Part shown: piece by piece, positions 19,132-29,300 of the stretch
How positions within the stretch are numbered: the first letter of the stretch is position 1
Layout of the letters: each line of letters begins with the position of its first letter
Source of the DNA: an uncultured Clostridia bacterium
GTDB taxonomy: Bacteria > Bacillota > Clostridia > TANB77 > CAG-508
Assembly (NCBI GenBank): GCA_948517135.1
Contig: CAORJJ010000001.1
Span: 1-61,518 of the forward strand
DNA: 61,518 nucleotides
Direction of reading: 5' to 3'
Notes under the pieces: model-generated
Seen by the model: the letters and a program-made list of their open reading frames with translations, nothing else
The model's database searches: none
Told to the model about the DNA's origin: nothing
Position numbers and translations under genes: made by a program

Positions 19132-20025
19132 ATGTATGATGATATAAGAAAAAATAAAATTAAAACAGGAATAATAGTTGCAATTTTTATGGCTATGATA
19201 AGTTGTATAATATATTCACTTTGCTATTTGCTTGGTTATAGTGAAATTGCTTTATTTGTTGCTTTAATTTTTTCTATAATATCTACAATTGCTACATATT
19301 ACAATTGTGATAAAATAGTTCTTGCGTCTGTAAATGCAAGACCAGCAACAAAAGAAGAAGATTTACAATTAACTAATATATTAGATGATTTAATGGTAGC
19401 TTCAGGAGTACAAAGTAAACCTAGATTATATGTTGTTGATTCTATGCAACCAAACGCATTTGCTACTGGAAGAAACCCTGAAAATGCGATAATATGTGTT
19501 ACAAAAGGTTTAATAGAAAAATTAAATTATTATGAGCTAGAAGGAGTTGTTGCTCACGAATTGGCACATATTAAAAATTATGATATTAGATTATCAGCAG
19601 TTATTAGTGTAATGGTAGGCTTTGTTATAATGCTTTCTGATATGTTTACTAGAATTTCATTTAGAAGAAGCAGAAGAGATAGTGATAATAATAGTGGTGG
19701 AGTACAGCTTATAATTTTAATAATTGGTTTAATATTTTTAATAATTTCCCCAATCATTTCACAACTTATACAATTAGCAGTATCAAGAAGAAGAGAGTTT
19801 TTAGCTGATGCTACTGCAATTTCATTTACAAGAAATCCAGATGGATTAATATCAGCGTTAAGGAAGATAAGTGGTGATGATACAGAACTTGAAACAGCAA
19901 GTAATAGTAATGCTTATATGTATATAGTTACACCATTTAAAAATAAAAGAAAGAAAAAAAGTAATTTATTTTCAACACATCCATCAACATCAGAAAGAAT
20001 TGAAGCATTACAAAATTTAAGATAA
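19132..20025 (+). CDS. htpX: Membrane zinc metalloprotease HtpX
   Basis: An M48 family protease of 297 residues that degrades misfolded membrane proteins. Two hydrophobic segments lie near the N-terminus and two flank the middle. The zinc site is HELAH (near residue 143, VVAHELAHIKNYD), with the third ligand in RREFLADATAI near 222. A TTG at 19126 also opens the frame but is only three bases from GGAG, so the ATG at 19132 (nine bases away) is the better start. The C-terminal part STHPSTSERIEAL matches the family. Confidence 0.92.
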   Translation: MYDDIRKNKIKTGIIVAIFMAMISCIIYSLCYLLGYSEIALFVALIFSIISTIATYYNCDKIVLASVNARPATKEEDLQLTNILDDLMVASGVQSKPRLYVVDSMQPNAFATGRNPENAIICVTKGLIEKLNYYELEGVVAHELAHIKNYDIRLSAVISVMVGFVIMLSDMFTRISFRRSRRDSDNNSGGVQLIILIIGLIFLIISPIISQLIQLAVSRRREFLADATAISFTRNPDGLISALRKISGDDTELETASNSNAYMYIVTPFKNKRKKKSNLFSTHPSTSERIEALQNLR

Positions 20026-20033
20026 GTATTAAG

Positions 20034-20065
20034 AAGTCTAATTTTACAAAATTAGACTTTTTTTG
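20034..20065 (+). terminator. Rho-independent terminator after htpX
   Basis: AAGTCTAAT (20034-20042) pairs with ATTAGACTT (20051-20059), with extra A-T pairs inside, and a T run follows. Confidence 0.9.
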
Positions 20066-20155
20066 TATCTTAATAATATAAAATTAATTTGATATAACCG
20101 TTGATACATAAAGAACTTGGACATTTTGGACAAAGAAGGTTGTTCTTTTTTTAGA

Positions 20156-20184
20156 TTGACAAACATATAAATACATTATATAAT
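20156..20184 (+). promoter_or_regulatory. Consensus sigma-A promoter for the 3D-domain gene
   Basis: A perfect TTGACA (20156-20161) and a perfect TATAAT (20179-20184) are spaced by 17 bases, 28 bases before the start codon. Confidence 0.88.
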
Positions 20185-20211
20185 GAAAACGCAAATTAGG
20201 AGGGCAGAATT

Positions 20212-21183
20212 ATGAAAACAGATGAAAAATTATCTATAAGGATAATTAGAAAAATTGTTTTTATAAGTATTATTTTAATTTGTATTCTTACAATTGGAGT
20301 TAAGGCCTCAAAATCTGAGGTAAATTATGTAACAATTGTTTTTCCAGAAGGATATGAAACAACTGTTATGACTTCAAATGTAAAAGTATCTGATATATTA
20401 GCTGAAAATCATACAATTGTATTACCAGATGAAACAGTTTATCCTGATATTAATTCTAATATAGACTTAAGCAAAAAAATAACTATTTCTAAATTAACAG
20501 AGGAAAAAGTTGTAATTTCTGAACAAGTTGAAAGTGTCTCTACTGAAGAAATATTAGGAAAATATGTAACAGTTACTGAAAAAATTGTTATAGAACAAGT
20601 TGAAATACCTTATGAAACAATAACAAAAGATGTCTCAAAAGAAGGAACTGAAACTAAAGATAAAGTTCTTCAAGAAGGCGTTAATGGTTTAAAAGAAATT
20701 AAATATAAAGTAAAATATCAAGATGATGTTGAAATAGAAAAAAATGTAATTTCAGAAACTGTTATTCGTGAACCAGTTAATAAAATAATTCAAATATCAA
20801 CAAAACTAACATCAAGGTCTAGAAGTAGAACTACTGAAAATCCTACTACAATACAAGCAAGTGTTGAAGGAATGACACCTCAAGTAGTTAAAATGAATAC
20901 TTCAGCATATTGTGCATGTGCTAGATGTACAGGAAAAACAAATGGAATAACAAGTTCTGGTGCTAGAGCAAAAGAGTGGTATACAGTAGCAGCAGGAAGT
21001 GGATATCCAATTGGAACAGTTATATATATACCAGCATTAGCAAATAAACCAAATGGTGGATGGTTTGTTGTAGAAGATAGAGGAGGAGCAATATCTAATA
21101 ATAGAATAGATATTTATATGGATTCTCATTCATCTGCAATAATATTTGGAAGAAAAAGTTTAGAATGTTATGTTTATAAATAA
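20212..21183 (+). CDS. YabE-like G5 and 3D domain cell-wall protein
   Basis: The 323 residues comprise a membrane or signal helix (about 12-32), a DUF348-like domain (about 40-100), a G5 domain (about 115-200) and a C-terminal 3D domain (about 225-323). The 3D domain keeps three aspartates in VVEDRGGAISNNRIDIYMD and the motif SAYCACARCTGKTNGITSSG. The 3D fold resembles the double-psi barrel of MltA-type lytic transglycosylases, and related Firmicute proteins (YabE, YocH, resuscitation-factor-like proteins) remodel peptidoglycan. GGAGGG precedes the ATG. It is a single-gene transcript between its promoter and terminator. Confidence 0.87.
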   Translation: MKTDEKLSIRIIRKIVFISIILICILTIGVKASKSEVNYVTIVFPEGYETTVMTSNVKVSDILAENHTIVLPDETVYPDINSNIDLSKKITISKLTEEKVVISEQVESVSTEEILGKYVTVTEKIVIEQVEIPYETITKDVSKEGTETKDKVLQEGVNGLKEIKYKVKYQDDVEIEKNVISETVIREPVNKIIQISTKLTSRSRSRTTENPTTIQASVEGMTPQVVKMNTSAYCACARCTGKTNGITSSGARAKEWYTVAAGSGYPIGTVIYIPALANKPNGGWFVVEDRGGAISNNRIDIYMDSHSSAIIFGRKSLECYVYK

Positions 21184-21214
21184 AAAGAAAGGCAAGTTTT
21201 GCCTTTCTTTTTTT
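21184..21214 (+). terminator. Rho-independent terminator after the 3D-domain gene
   Basis: A stem of about 12 bp, AAAGAAAGGCAA (21184-21195) against TTGCCTTTCTTT (21199-21210), is followed by a T run. Confidence 0.92.
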
Positions 21215-21225
21215 GTGTTATAGTA

Positions 21226-21254
21226 TTGACAAATTAGTTTTACTATTGTATTAT
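21226..21254 (+). promoter_or_regulatory. Promoter of the yifB-dprA-yraN operon
   Basis: TTGACA (21226-21231) and TATTAT (21249-21254) are 17 bases apart. A TATACT three bases further on would give a 20-base spacer and is less likely. Confidence 0.6.
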
Positions 21255-21327
21255 ACTAAAAATTATTTCTTGAGCATTCGCTCAAAATTTTTCCAAAATA
21301 AAAATTAAATATGAAGGAGTGATGCCT

Positions 21328-22842
21328 TTGTTGTCATTTGTAAAAAGTATGTGTTTGCAAGGTCTAGAAGGAGTTTTAATAAATGTAGAAGTTGATATTT
21401 CTTCAGGACTCCCATATTGGGAAATTGTTGGCTTGCCAGATACCAATATACGTGAATCAAAAGACAGAGTAAAAACAGCAATTAAAAATTCAGGAATAGA
21501 ACTATTAAGTAGAAGATATGTTATTAATTTATCTCCAGCAAGTGTTAGAAAAAATGGAGCAAGCTTAGATTTAGCAATAGCCATAGGAATACTAATTTCT
21601 ATGAAAATAATAAAGTGTACAAATTTAAGAGATACAATACTTATAGGTGAGTTATCTTTAAATGGTGATCTAGTAGGAATAAATGGTGTTTTACCTATAT
21701 GTATTGAAGCGCAAAAGTGTGGAATAAAAAGAATAATATTACCCAAAGTAAATGCTAAAGAAGCGTCAGTAGCAGAAGGCGTAGATGTTATAGGTATTAG
21801 AAATTTAAAAGAATTAATAGATTTTTTTAATGGAAAAAAGAAAATACCAGAAGAAAAGTTTGATAGAAATAATATTTTTAAAAGTGTTAATAAATCAAAT
21901 TTAGATTATTGTGATGTCAAGGGGCATGAAATTTCAAAAAGAGTCCTGGAAATAGCTGCTGCTGGTAGTCACAATTGTTTGATGATTGGAAGTCCAGGAT
22001 CTGGAAAAACAATGATGGCAAAAAGATTGCCAAGTATTTTACCAAATTTGAGTTTTGATGAATCTTTAGAAATAACACAAATTCATAGTATAGCAGGAAA
22101 TTTAAAAGATAGAAATATTATTACAGAACGACCATTTAGAGCACCTCATCATACAATTTCAGAAAAATCATTAATTGGTGGAGGAAAAAATCCAAAACCA
22201 GGAGAGGTAAGTTTGGCACATTTAGGAGTGCTATTTTTAGATGAATTATTGGAATTTAATAAAAATATAATAGAAGTTTTGAGGACTCCTATGGAAGATA
22301 AAAAAATTAATATAAATAGATTAGAAAGCAAAGTTACATATCCATGTAATTTTATGACAATTGCAAGTATGAATCCATGTCCATGTGGATATTATGGAAG
22401 TAATATTAAAGAATGTACTTGTACAAATGTGAAAAGAAAAAATTATATTTCAAAATTAAGCAGACCATTACTTGATAGATTTGACTTACATATTCAAGTA
22501 AGTTCAGTTAATTATAATAGATTAAGAGATAAGAAAATTGAGAAATCTCTAGAAATAAGAAATAGAGTAAATAAAGCTAGAACTATTCAAATTAATAGAT
22601 ATACAGAAGATAGAATTTATTTTAATTCAGACTTGACAGCAAACATGATAGAAAAATATTGCAATATAGATGATGATACATTTAATTTATTAAAAGAATA
22701 TTTAGAATGTAAGAAATTATCAACAAGGTCTTATTCGAAAATTTTAAAAGTGTCAAGAACTATTGCTGATTTAGAAAATGAAGAAAACATTAGAAAGGAA
22801 CATGTTTTAGAGGCAATTCAATATAGAATATTAGATAGTTAA
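21328..22842 (+). CDS. YifB/ComM family Mg-chelatase-like AAA+ ATPase
   Basis: About 504 residues. An N-terminal S5-fold domain (SFVKSMCLQGLEG, GLPYWEIVGLPD) is followed by an AAA+ module with Walker A GSPGSGKT near residue 223 and FLDELLEF near 308. A cysteine group (CPCGYYGSNIKECTC) near 352 and the C-terminal Mg-chelatase helical domain follow. ComM is a branch-migration helicase helping integrate transforming DNA. The GTG (21319) and ATG (21322) that also open the frame sit inside or too close to the AAGGAG site. TTG at 21328, eight bases from it, yields the family N-terminus. The operon continues with dprA, another transformation protein. Confidence 0.9.
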   Translation: MLSFVKSMCLQGLEGVLINVEVDISSGLPYWEIVGLPDTNIRESKDRVKTAIKNSGIELLSRRYVINLSPASVRKNGASLDLAIAIGILISMKIIKCTNLRDTILIGELSLNGDLVGINGVLPICIEAQKCGIKRIILPKVNAKEASVAEGVDVIGIRNLKELIDFFNGKKKIPEEKFDRNNIFKSVNKSNLDYCDVKGHEISKRVLEIAAAGSHNCLMIGSPGSGKTMMAKRLPSILPNLSFDESLEITQIHSIAGNLKDRNIITERPFRAPHHTISEKSLIGGGKNPKPGEVSLAHLGVLFLDELLEFNKNIIEVLRTPMEDKKININRLESKVTYPCNFMTIASMNPCPCGYYGSNIKECTCTNVKRKNYISKLSRPLLDRFDLHIQVSSVNYNRLRDKKIEKSLEIRNRVNKARTIQINRYTEDRIYFNSDLTANMIEKYCNIDDDTFNLLKEYLECKKLSTRSYSKILKVSRTIADLENEENIRKEHVLEAIQYRILDS

Positions 22843-22851
22843 GGAGAGAAA

Positions 22852-23700
22852 ATGAGAATATTAATGTTAAATCAAAAAAATTTTCCAGAAAAGTTAAAAA
22901 AGATTGAAAATGTACCTAAGAGACTATTTTATATAGGAAATATAAATTTATTATATGAAGATTGTTTTGCAATAGTTGGAACAAGAAAAATAACTAAATA
23001 TGGAATTGAAACTTGCAGAAAATTTTCAAAGGAATTTGCATTAAGAGATATACCAGTTGTTAGTGGAATGGCTATTGGTACTGATAGTATAGCACATAAG
23101 AGTGTTTTGAAATATTCAGGTAAAACAATTGCAGTTTTAGGTTGTGGTTTAGAAAGAATATATCCAGAAGAAAATTGCAATTTGTTTAAAGAAATTATAG
23201 AAAAAGGTGGATTAATTTTAAGTGAATATGAAAATGATGTGCAAGCCAATAAAGAGAATTTTCCACTAAGAAATAGAATAGTATCTGCAATTTCAGAAGG
23301 AGTTTTAGTTATAGAAGCAGCACATAGAAGTGGAACTACTATAACCGCAAACTATGCTAATAAACAAGGAAAATTAGTATTTGCTATACCTGGAAATTTG
23401 AATAGTTCTTATAGTAAAGGTGTAAATATTTTAATAAAAAAAGGAGCAATATTAACAACGTGTATTGAAGATATTCTTGTTAATTATCCACAGTTTATGA
23501 ACAAAAAGAGGAAAAAGGAACCTCAAATTAAAATAGAATATAAGCAAATTTGTAAGATATTAGAAAAAGGTGAGTGTAGTTTAGAAAGTTTGCTAAACAA
23601 TACAAATTTAGAAATAAAAGAAATGCTTAATATATTATCAAATATGGAGTTTGAAAATATTATTTTTAAAGAGATGGGAGTTTATAAGTTAAATGAATAG
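22852..23700 (+). CDS. dprA: DNA processing protein DprA
   Basis: DprA loads RecA onto incoming single-stranded DNA during transformation. The 282 residues contain the Rossmann-like core: AIVGTRKITKYGIE near 42, VSGMAIGTDSIAHK near 67, TIAVLGCGLERIYPEEN near 91, FPLRNRIVSAISEGVLVIEA near 130 and GTTITANYANKQGKLVFAIPG near 154. A short C-terminal winged-helix-like domain follows (about 225-282). Its start lies 10 bases after yifB and its end overlaps yraN by 8 bases. Confidence 0.95.
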   Translation: MRILMLNQKNFPEKLKKIENVPKRLFYIGNINLLYEDCFAIVGTRKITKYGIETCRKFSKEFALRDIPVVSGMAIGTDSIAHKSVLKYSGKTIAVLGCGLERIYPEENCNLFKEIIEKGGLILSEYENDVQANKENFPLRNRIVSAISEGVLVIEAAHRSGTTITANYANKQGKLVFAIPGNLNSSYSKGVNILIKKGAILTTCIEDILVNYPQFMNKKRKKEPQIKIEYKQICKILEKGECSLESLLNNTNLEIKEMLNILSNMEFENIIFKEMGVYKLNE

Positions 23701-24064
23701 TATTAGTCATAATCAAAAATTTGGAAAAATAGGTGAAGAGGAAGCATGCAAATATTTAAGAAATAGTAATTACAGTATAATAGATAGAAATTATTTTACA
23801 AGATACGGAGAAATAGATATTGTTGCAAAGTCAGATAAAAATGAATATATTTTTATAGAGGTAAAAACAAGACTTTCTTTAAAGTATGGAACACCTGCAA
23901 GTGCTGTAAATCAAAATAAACAAAGACACATTATGAATAGTGCCAAATATTATATATATAAGAACTTTTTGCAAAATAAAAATATTAGATTTGATGTTAT
24001 AGAAGTCTATATAAATAGAAGTAATATTTTGATTAATCATATAGAAAATGCTTTTGCATATTAA
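23693..24064 (+). CDS. YraN family (UPF0102) endonuclease-like protein
   Basis: A 123-residue protein with a PD-(D/E)XK-like nuclease pattern: EEEACKYLRNSNYSIIDRN, then GEIDIVAK near residue 39, then FIEVKTRLS near 54. The family is widespread and of uncertain biochemical role. The ATG lies 8 bases inside the end of dprA, so translation is probably coupled. No clear terminator follows within the 90 bases before the next promoter and gene. Confidence 0.9.
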   Translation: MNSISHNQKFGKIGEEEACKYLRNSNYSIIDRNYFTRYGEIDIVAKSDKNEYIFIEVKTRLSLKYGTPASAVNQNKQRHIMNSAKYYIYKNFLQNKNIRFDVIEVYINRSNILINHIENAFAY

Positions 24065-24089
24065 TTTTTTATTAATTATATTATAATGC

Positions 24090-24118
24090 TTGTCTTATTA
24101 AGTTATTATAGTTATAAT
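24090..24118 (+). promoter_or_regulatory. Promoter of the AI-2E-family gene
   Basis: TTGTCT (24090-24095) and TATAAT (24113-24118) are spaced by 17 bases, 35 bases before the start codon. Confidence 0.55.
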
Positions 24119-24153
24119 AACTTTGTATAATAATATAAAATCAGGAGATTTGT

Positions 24154-25299
24154 ATGAATAAAAAAGAATGGAAAAAGTGGTTATATTGGTTTTCGTTTGC
24201 AATTGCTGTTATTACATTTTTTAAAGTTATAAATAGTGTAACATCAATATTTGGAATATTTGGAAATTTTTTTAGTGTAGTAGCCCCGTTTTTAATGGCA
24301 CTATTATTAGCATATATATTATATATTCCTTGTAAAAAAATAGAGGGGATAGTAAAATCTTCTAAAAATAATTTTATGAGAAATCATTTTAGAGGAATTG
24401 CTGTTTTTATTACATATTTAATAACTTTATTAGCTATATTTATAATAATAAATATAGTTATACCAAATATAATTACAAGTGTAAGAGATTTAATACAAAA
24501 TGTACCAAATTACTATAATAGTACAATAGATTATTTGAATAATGTTGATGAAGAATCGGTATTTTCAAAATTAAATGTTAAAGAGTATGTTGAGCAACTT
24601 CAACAGATAGATATTATAAAAGAAATTGTGAAATGGATAGATTTAGAAAATATAAATTCATATATACAAGGTATTGTAGGTACAACAGGAATTATATTTG
24701 ATGCTTTTGTAACAATAGTAGTATCTGTATATATGTTATTAGAAAGAGATCAAATAAAAGGATTTTTTGCAAAATTATCAGAAGTGATATTTTCTAAGAA
24801 AGTTAATGATTCATTAGTAAAATATTTTAGAAAAACAAACAGTATATTCTTTAGTTATATATCAGGACAAATTATAGATGCAGTAGTTGTTGGTATTATA
24901 ATTGGAATAGCCTTAACTTTAATGAAAGTAAAATATGGAATTCTTTTAGGATTCTTAGTTGGATTATTTAATATAATTCCATATTTTGGTGCTATATTTG
25001 CAGTTGTTTTAACAATAATAATTACAATATTTACAGGTGGTATAACAAAGGCAATTGCTGTTGCTGTTGTAATTATTGTTTTACAACAGATTGATGCAAA
25101 TATAATTAATCCAAAAATATTAGGAACTTCATTAAATTTAAGTCCAATATTAGTAATTTTTTCTGTTACAGTTGGAGGAAGTTATTTTGGAGTTTTAGGA
25201 ATGTTTTTAGGTGTTCCAGCAATCGCGTTTATAAAACTATTAATAACAAATTTTATAGAATATAGAACAAAAATAAAGTTTGAACAAACATTCAAATAA
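24154..25299 (+). CDS. AI-2E family transporter (permease)
   Basis: A 381-residue membrane protein of PF01594 type. About eight hydrophobic segments are visible: two paired helices near the N-terminus, a periplasmic-like loop (about 105-170), then the conserved C-terminal block with LGFLVGLFNIIPYFG near residue 267 and GTSLNLSPILVIFSVTVGG near 325. Members include AI-2 exporters, Na+/H+ antiporters and proteins of unknown cargo; nothing here identifies the substrate. It converges on the gene at 25310. Confidence 0.88.
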   Translation: MNKKEWKKWLYWFSFAIAVITFFKVINSVTSIFGIFGNFFSVVAPFLMALLLAYILYIPCKKIEGIVKSSKNNFMRNHFRGIAVFITYLITLLAIFIIINIVIPNIITSVRDLIQNVPNYYNSTIDYLNNVDEESVFSKLNVKEYVEQLQQIDIIKEIVKWIDLENINSYIQGIVGTTGIIFDAFVTIVVSVYMLLERDQIKGFFAKLSEVIFSKKVNDSLVKYFRKTNSIFFSYISGQIIDAVVVGIIIGIALTLMKVKYGILLGFLVGLFNIIPYFGAIFAVVLTIIITIFTGGITKAIAVAVVIIVLQQIDANIINPKILGTSLNLSPILVIFSVTVGGSYFGVLGMFLGVPAIAFIKLLITNFIEYRTKIKFEQTFK

Positions 25300-25300
25300 A

Positions 25301-25337
25301 AAATAAGCCTTAAGCGTTTTGCTTAGGGCTTATTTTA
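25301..25337. terminator. Bidirectional terminator between convergent genes
   Basis: A 15-bp stem (25301-25315 with 25321-25335) has one imperfect pair and a GTTTT loop. T-rich sequence lies on both sides depending on strand. It includes the stop codon of the minus-strand gene. Confidence 0.82.
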
Positions 25338-25912
25338 AAATTATTAACTAAATCGTTTATTATTACATGATTATCATTAAGTGAATTAAGTGGGAATTCA
25401 ACATCTATCACATAATAACCACTTTCTGTTTCAATCCAGAATATTTGTAAATAATATGCACTTTTTTTATTTAAGTAATGAAAGCTGTATGTATAAGCTG
25501 GAAATCCATTTACTACTAATTCTGTAATATTAGATAAATTTGAATAACTTTTGAATTTTGAAATGTAAGAATTTTTATCAGCAGATACTACACTTTCTAA
25601 AGTTTTATTTTCATATAAACTTTTTTTAGAAACAAAAATATTTGTTTTATTGCTTGAACGTAATTCTAAAATATAATCTTGAGCTGGAATATATTCTGTG
25701 AATTCATATTTTTTTGACAGCTCAATATTAATAGAATTATCAGTGCTAGAAAATGTTGAATTAGGTTTAGCGTTTTCTATTTGTTTTTCTTTAATTTCTT
25801 TTCCTGTTTTAGGAACAAAAATTATTAGAAAAATAATTATCAATAAAATTGCTATTACTATTAATATTTTCTTTAAATTAAGTTCTTTGTGAAATTCAAA
25901 TAACTCATTCAT
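25310..25912 (-). CDS. Membrane-anchored protein, PsbP-like outer domain, unknown role
   Basis: The 200 residues contain a short basic cytoplasmic tail, one long hydrophobic helix (about 15-33) and an extracytoplasmic domain of about 150 residues. The domain's order of strands, with a segment like VNGFPAYTYSFHYLNKKSAYY, recalls PsbP/DUF1795-type folds, but I cannot assign a family with certainty. GGAG is 14 bases before the ATG, a long spacing. Nothing catalytic is visible. Confidence 0.6.
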   Translation of the reverse strand: MNELFEFHKELNLKKILIVIAILLIIIFLIIFVPKTGKEIKEKQIENAKPNSTFSSTDNSINIELSKKYEFTEYIPAQDYILELRSSNKTNIFVSKKSLYENKTLESVVSADKNSYISKFKSYSNLSNITELVVNGFPAYTYSFHYLNKKSAYYLQIFWIETESGYYVIDVEFPLNSLNDNHVIINDLVNNFKISPKQNA

Positions 25913-26088
25913 ATCAATAATTTTAACTCCGTTTAATTAGTATTTTTATTCATAATTTAATATAACTTATTTTGAATCAAAAAGCAATATTAAAGTTATG
26001 TTACATTTATATAAAATTTTAGTTCTATTTTAAATTTTAAAATATATTTAAAAATACTTATATTTTCAATAAAATCTAAGACAAAAGC

Positions 26089-26117
26089 TTGACTATTTTG
26101 CATATATATTATATAAT
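26089..26117 (+). promoter_or_regulatory. Promoter of rpoBC
   Basis: TTGACT (26089-26094) and TATAAT (26112-26117) are 17 bases apart. Transcription would begin near 26124, giving an untranslated leader of roughly 210 bases before the rpoB start. It is an own promoter instead of read-through from rplJ-rplL, which are absent here. Confidence 0.78.
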
Positions 26118-26127
26118 ATTGTAGTGA

Positions 26128-26160
26128 TTTTATGGGATGAGTCCGCCTTATTCCATAAAA
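26128..26160 (+). promoter_or_regulatory. 5' hairpin of the rpoBC leader RNA
   Basis: TTTTATGGGAT (26128-26138) pairs with ATTCCATAAAA (26150-26160) with one G-U pair around an 11-base loop. It would form the first structure of the transcript, a position suited to protecting the 5' end or to regulator binding. Confidence 0.55.
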
Positions 26161-26189
26161 ATATGTTACGAAACGTTTAATAGGAGGAA

Positions 26190-26246
26190 TTGAGTAAAAG
26201 AGGAACTATTTTAAAAAGTTATTTTTTGGCAGGGATTTCTTTTTAG
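26190..26246 (+). other. Possible 18-codon leader ORF in the rpoBC leader
   Basis: A TTG at 26190 follows AGGAGG (26182-26187) and opens an 18-codon frame (starting MSKRGTIL) ending at TAG 26244-26246. The spacing of only two bases is too short for efficient initiation, so this is a weak proposal. The AGGAGG may instead be part of RNA structure. Confidence 0.2.
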
Positions 26247-26333
26247 AACAACAACCTTTTACTGCAAGAAGGACCTATTAAATAAAATATACATTATTAC
26301 CTGCTAAATTTGTTGAGAAGGTGGTATTTTATT

Positions 26334-29300
26334 TTGAAAAAAGTTCAAGTAAAAGACGTTGTACACGAGAAATGTGTTCGTAAAACTTTTTCTAAAATAG
26401 GTGATTTTGTTGAAATACCTAATTTATTAAAAGTTCAAAAAGATTCTTACGACTGGTTTATTAAAGAAGGTTTAGGAGAAGTATTAAAAGATATTTCACC
26501 TATAGCTGACTATTCAGGAAACTTAGTGTTAGAATTTTTTGATTATTACATGGAAGAAAAGACAAAATATTCATTAGAAGAATCAAAAGAAAGAGATGCA
26601 ACTTATTCTACTAGATTACATGTAAAAGTTAGATTAATCAACCGTGAAACAGGAGAAATTAAGGAGCAAGAAATTTACTTAGGAGATTTCCCACTTATGA
26701 CAGATAGCGGAACATTTGTTATAAATGGTGCAGAAAGAGTTGTAGTAAGCCAATTAGTACGTTCTCCAGGATGTTATTATGATTCTACTTATGATAAAGT
26801 AGGTAAAAAATTATACACTGCTACTGTAATGCCAATTAGAGGTGCATGGATTGAATATGAAACAGATAGTAATGATGTATTTTGGGTAAGAATTGATAGA
26901 ACAAGAAAATTACCAGTTACATGCTTATTAAGAGCTTTAGGGTTAGATTCAGATGAAAAAATTATAGATTTTTTCGGTGAAGAAGACAAATTATTAGCAA
27001 CAATAGCTAAAGATCCTATCAAAAATGCTGATGAGGCATTAATTGAAATATATATAAAGTTAAGACCAGGAGAACTTCCAACAGTTGATGCTGCTAGAAA
27101 TTTATTTGATGGTTTATTCTTTGATAGTAGACGTTATGATTTAGCTAAAGTTGGTAGATATAAATATAATAAAAAATTAGGTTTAGCTTCAAGAATAGTT
27201 AATCATATTGCATATGAAGCAATTGTTAATCCAGAAACAGGAGAAGTTTTAGTAGAAAAAGATGAAGTTATTTCAAAAGAAACTGCTAAAGAAATCCAAG
27301 ATAGTGGAATAAACGTTGTATATGTAAATATAGAAGGTAAAAAAGCTAAAGTTATTGGAAATGGAACAGTAGATATTAGAGCATTTGTAGATCCACAAAT
27401 AGCTGAAGACTTAAAAATAAAAGTTGATGTTAATTATGTTGCATTACAACATATATTAGAAATGTCAAAAAATGATAAAGAATTAAGAAAAAACATAGAA
27501 GAAGCTATGGAACAATTAATTCCAAAACATGTTACAACAGAAGATATCTTAGCTTCTGTAAATTACTTATTAAATTTAGATTATAATGTTTTAATTACAG
27601 AACCTTCTAAACCAAGACTTGGAAGAGTAGATGATATAGATCATTTAGGAAACAGACGTATTAGATGTGTTGGTGAATTATTACAAAATCAATTTAGAAT
27701 TGGTTTAACAAGACTTGAAAGAGTTGTTCGTGAAAGAATGACATTACAAGACTTAGATGTTGTAACACCACAAAGTTTAATTAACACAAAACCAATTACA
27801 TCATCTATTAGAGAATTCTTCGGAAGTTCTCAATTATCACAATTTATGGATCAAACTAACCCATTATCAGAATTAACTCATAAGAGAAGAATTTCTGCAT
27901 TAGGACCTGGTGGTTTATCTAGAGAAAGAGCTGGTTTCGAAGTTCGTGATATTCACTATACTCATTATGGTAGATTATGTCCAATTGAATCTCCAGAAGG
28001 ACCAAACATTGGATTAATCTCAGCATTATCAACATTTGCTATTATTAATGAATATGGATTTATTGAAACACCATATAGAAAAATAAATAAAGAAACATGT
28101 CAAGTTACTGATGAAGTTGAATATATGACTGCTGATGAAGAAGATCAATATATTATTTGTCAAGCATCAGAACCACTTGATGAAAATAATTGTTTAGTAA
28201 ATAAAAGAGTTAGAGTTAGAGATCGTGCAGAAATAAAAGAAATTGAAAAATCAAAAGTTGATTATATAGATGTTTCACCAAAACAATTAGTTTCAGTTGG
28301 TGCAGCTATGATTCCTTTCTTAGAGCATGATGATGCTAACCGTGCATTAATGGGATCAAACATGCAACGTCAAGCAGTTCCATTAATGATTACAGATTCA
28401 CCAATGGTTGGAACAGGTATCGAATATAAAGCTGCTAAAGACTCAGGAGTTATGATTTTAGCTGATGAAAATGGTACAGTAGAAACTGTTGAAGGTGATA
28501 AAATTGTTATTAAAAATGAATTAGGAAAAAATAAAACTTATTATTTAAGAAAATTTAAAAGAACAAATGGTAGTACATGTATTAACCAAAGACCAATTGT
28601 TAAAGAAGGAGAAGCTATTAAACGTGGAGACGTTATAGCAGATGGACCTGCAACGCAAAAAGGTGAGATGGCTTTAGGTAAAAACTTACTTATTGCTTTT
28701 ACAACTTGGGAAGGTTATAACTACGAGGATGCTATTCTTTTAAATGAAAGATTAGTTAAAGAAGATGTTTTAACATCAATGCATATTGAAGATTATGATT
28801 GCGAATGTCGTGATACAAAATTAGGACCAGAAGAAATTACTAGAGATATCCCAAATGTTGGGGAAGATTCTCTTCGTGACTTAGATGATAATGGTATTAT
28901 CAGAATTGGTGCTGAAGTTAAACCAGGAGATATATTAGTTGGTAAAGTTACACCAAAAGGTGAAACAGAATTAACAGCAGAAGAAAGATTATTAAGAGCT
29001 ATCTTTGGTGAAAAAGCTAGAGAAGTTAGAGATACATCTTTAAGAGTACCTCATGGAGAAGCTGGAACAATAGTTGATGTTAAAGTATTTACTAGAGAAA
29101 ATTCAGATGAATTAGCTCCTGGAGTAAATCAAGTAATTAGAATTTATATAGCTCAAAAAAGAAAAATATCTGTTGGAGATAAAATGGCTGGACGTCATGG
29201 TAATAAAGGTGTTATTTCAAGAATATTACCAGAAGAAGATATGCCATTCTTACCAGATGGAACACCAGTAGATGTTGTATTAAATCCACTAGGTGTACCT

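Noticed and set aside
26134..26150. GATGAGTCCG in the rpoB leader, reminiscent of a hammerhead ribozyme core
   Set aside because: The CUGAUGA and GAAA core elements and three-way stems are missing; it is the loop of a simple hairpin.
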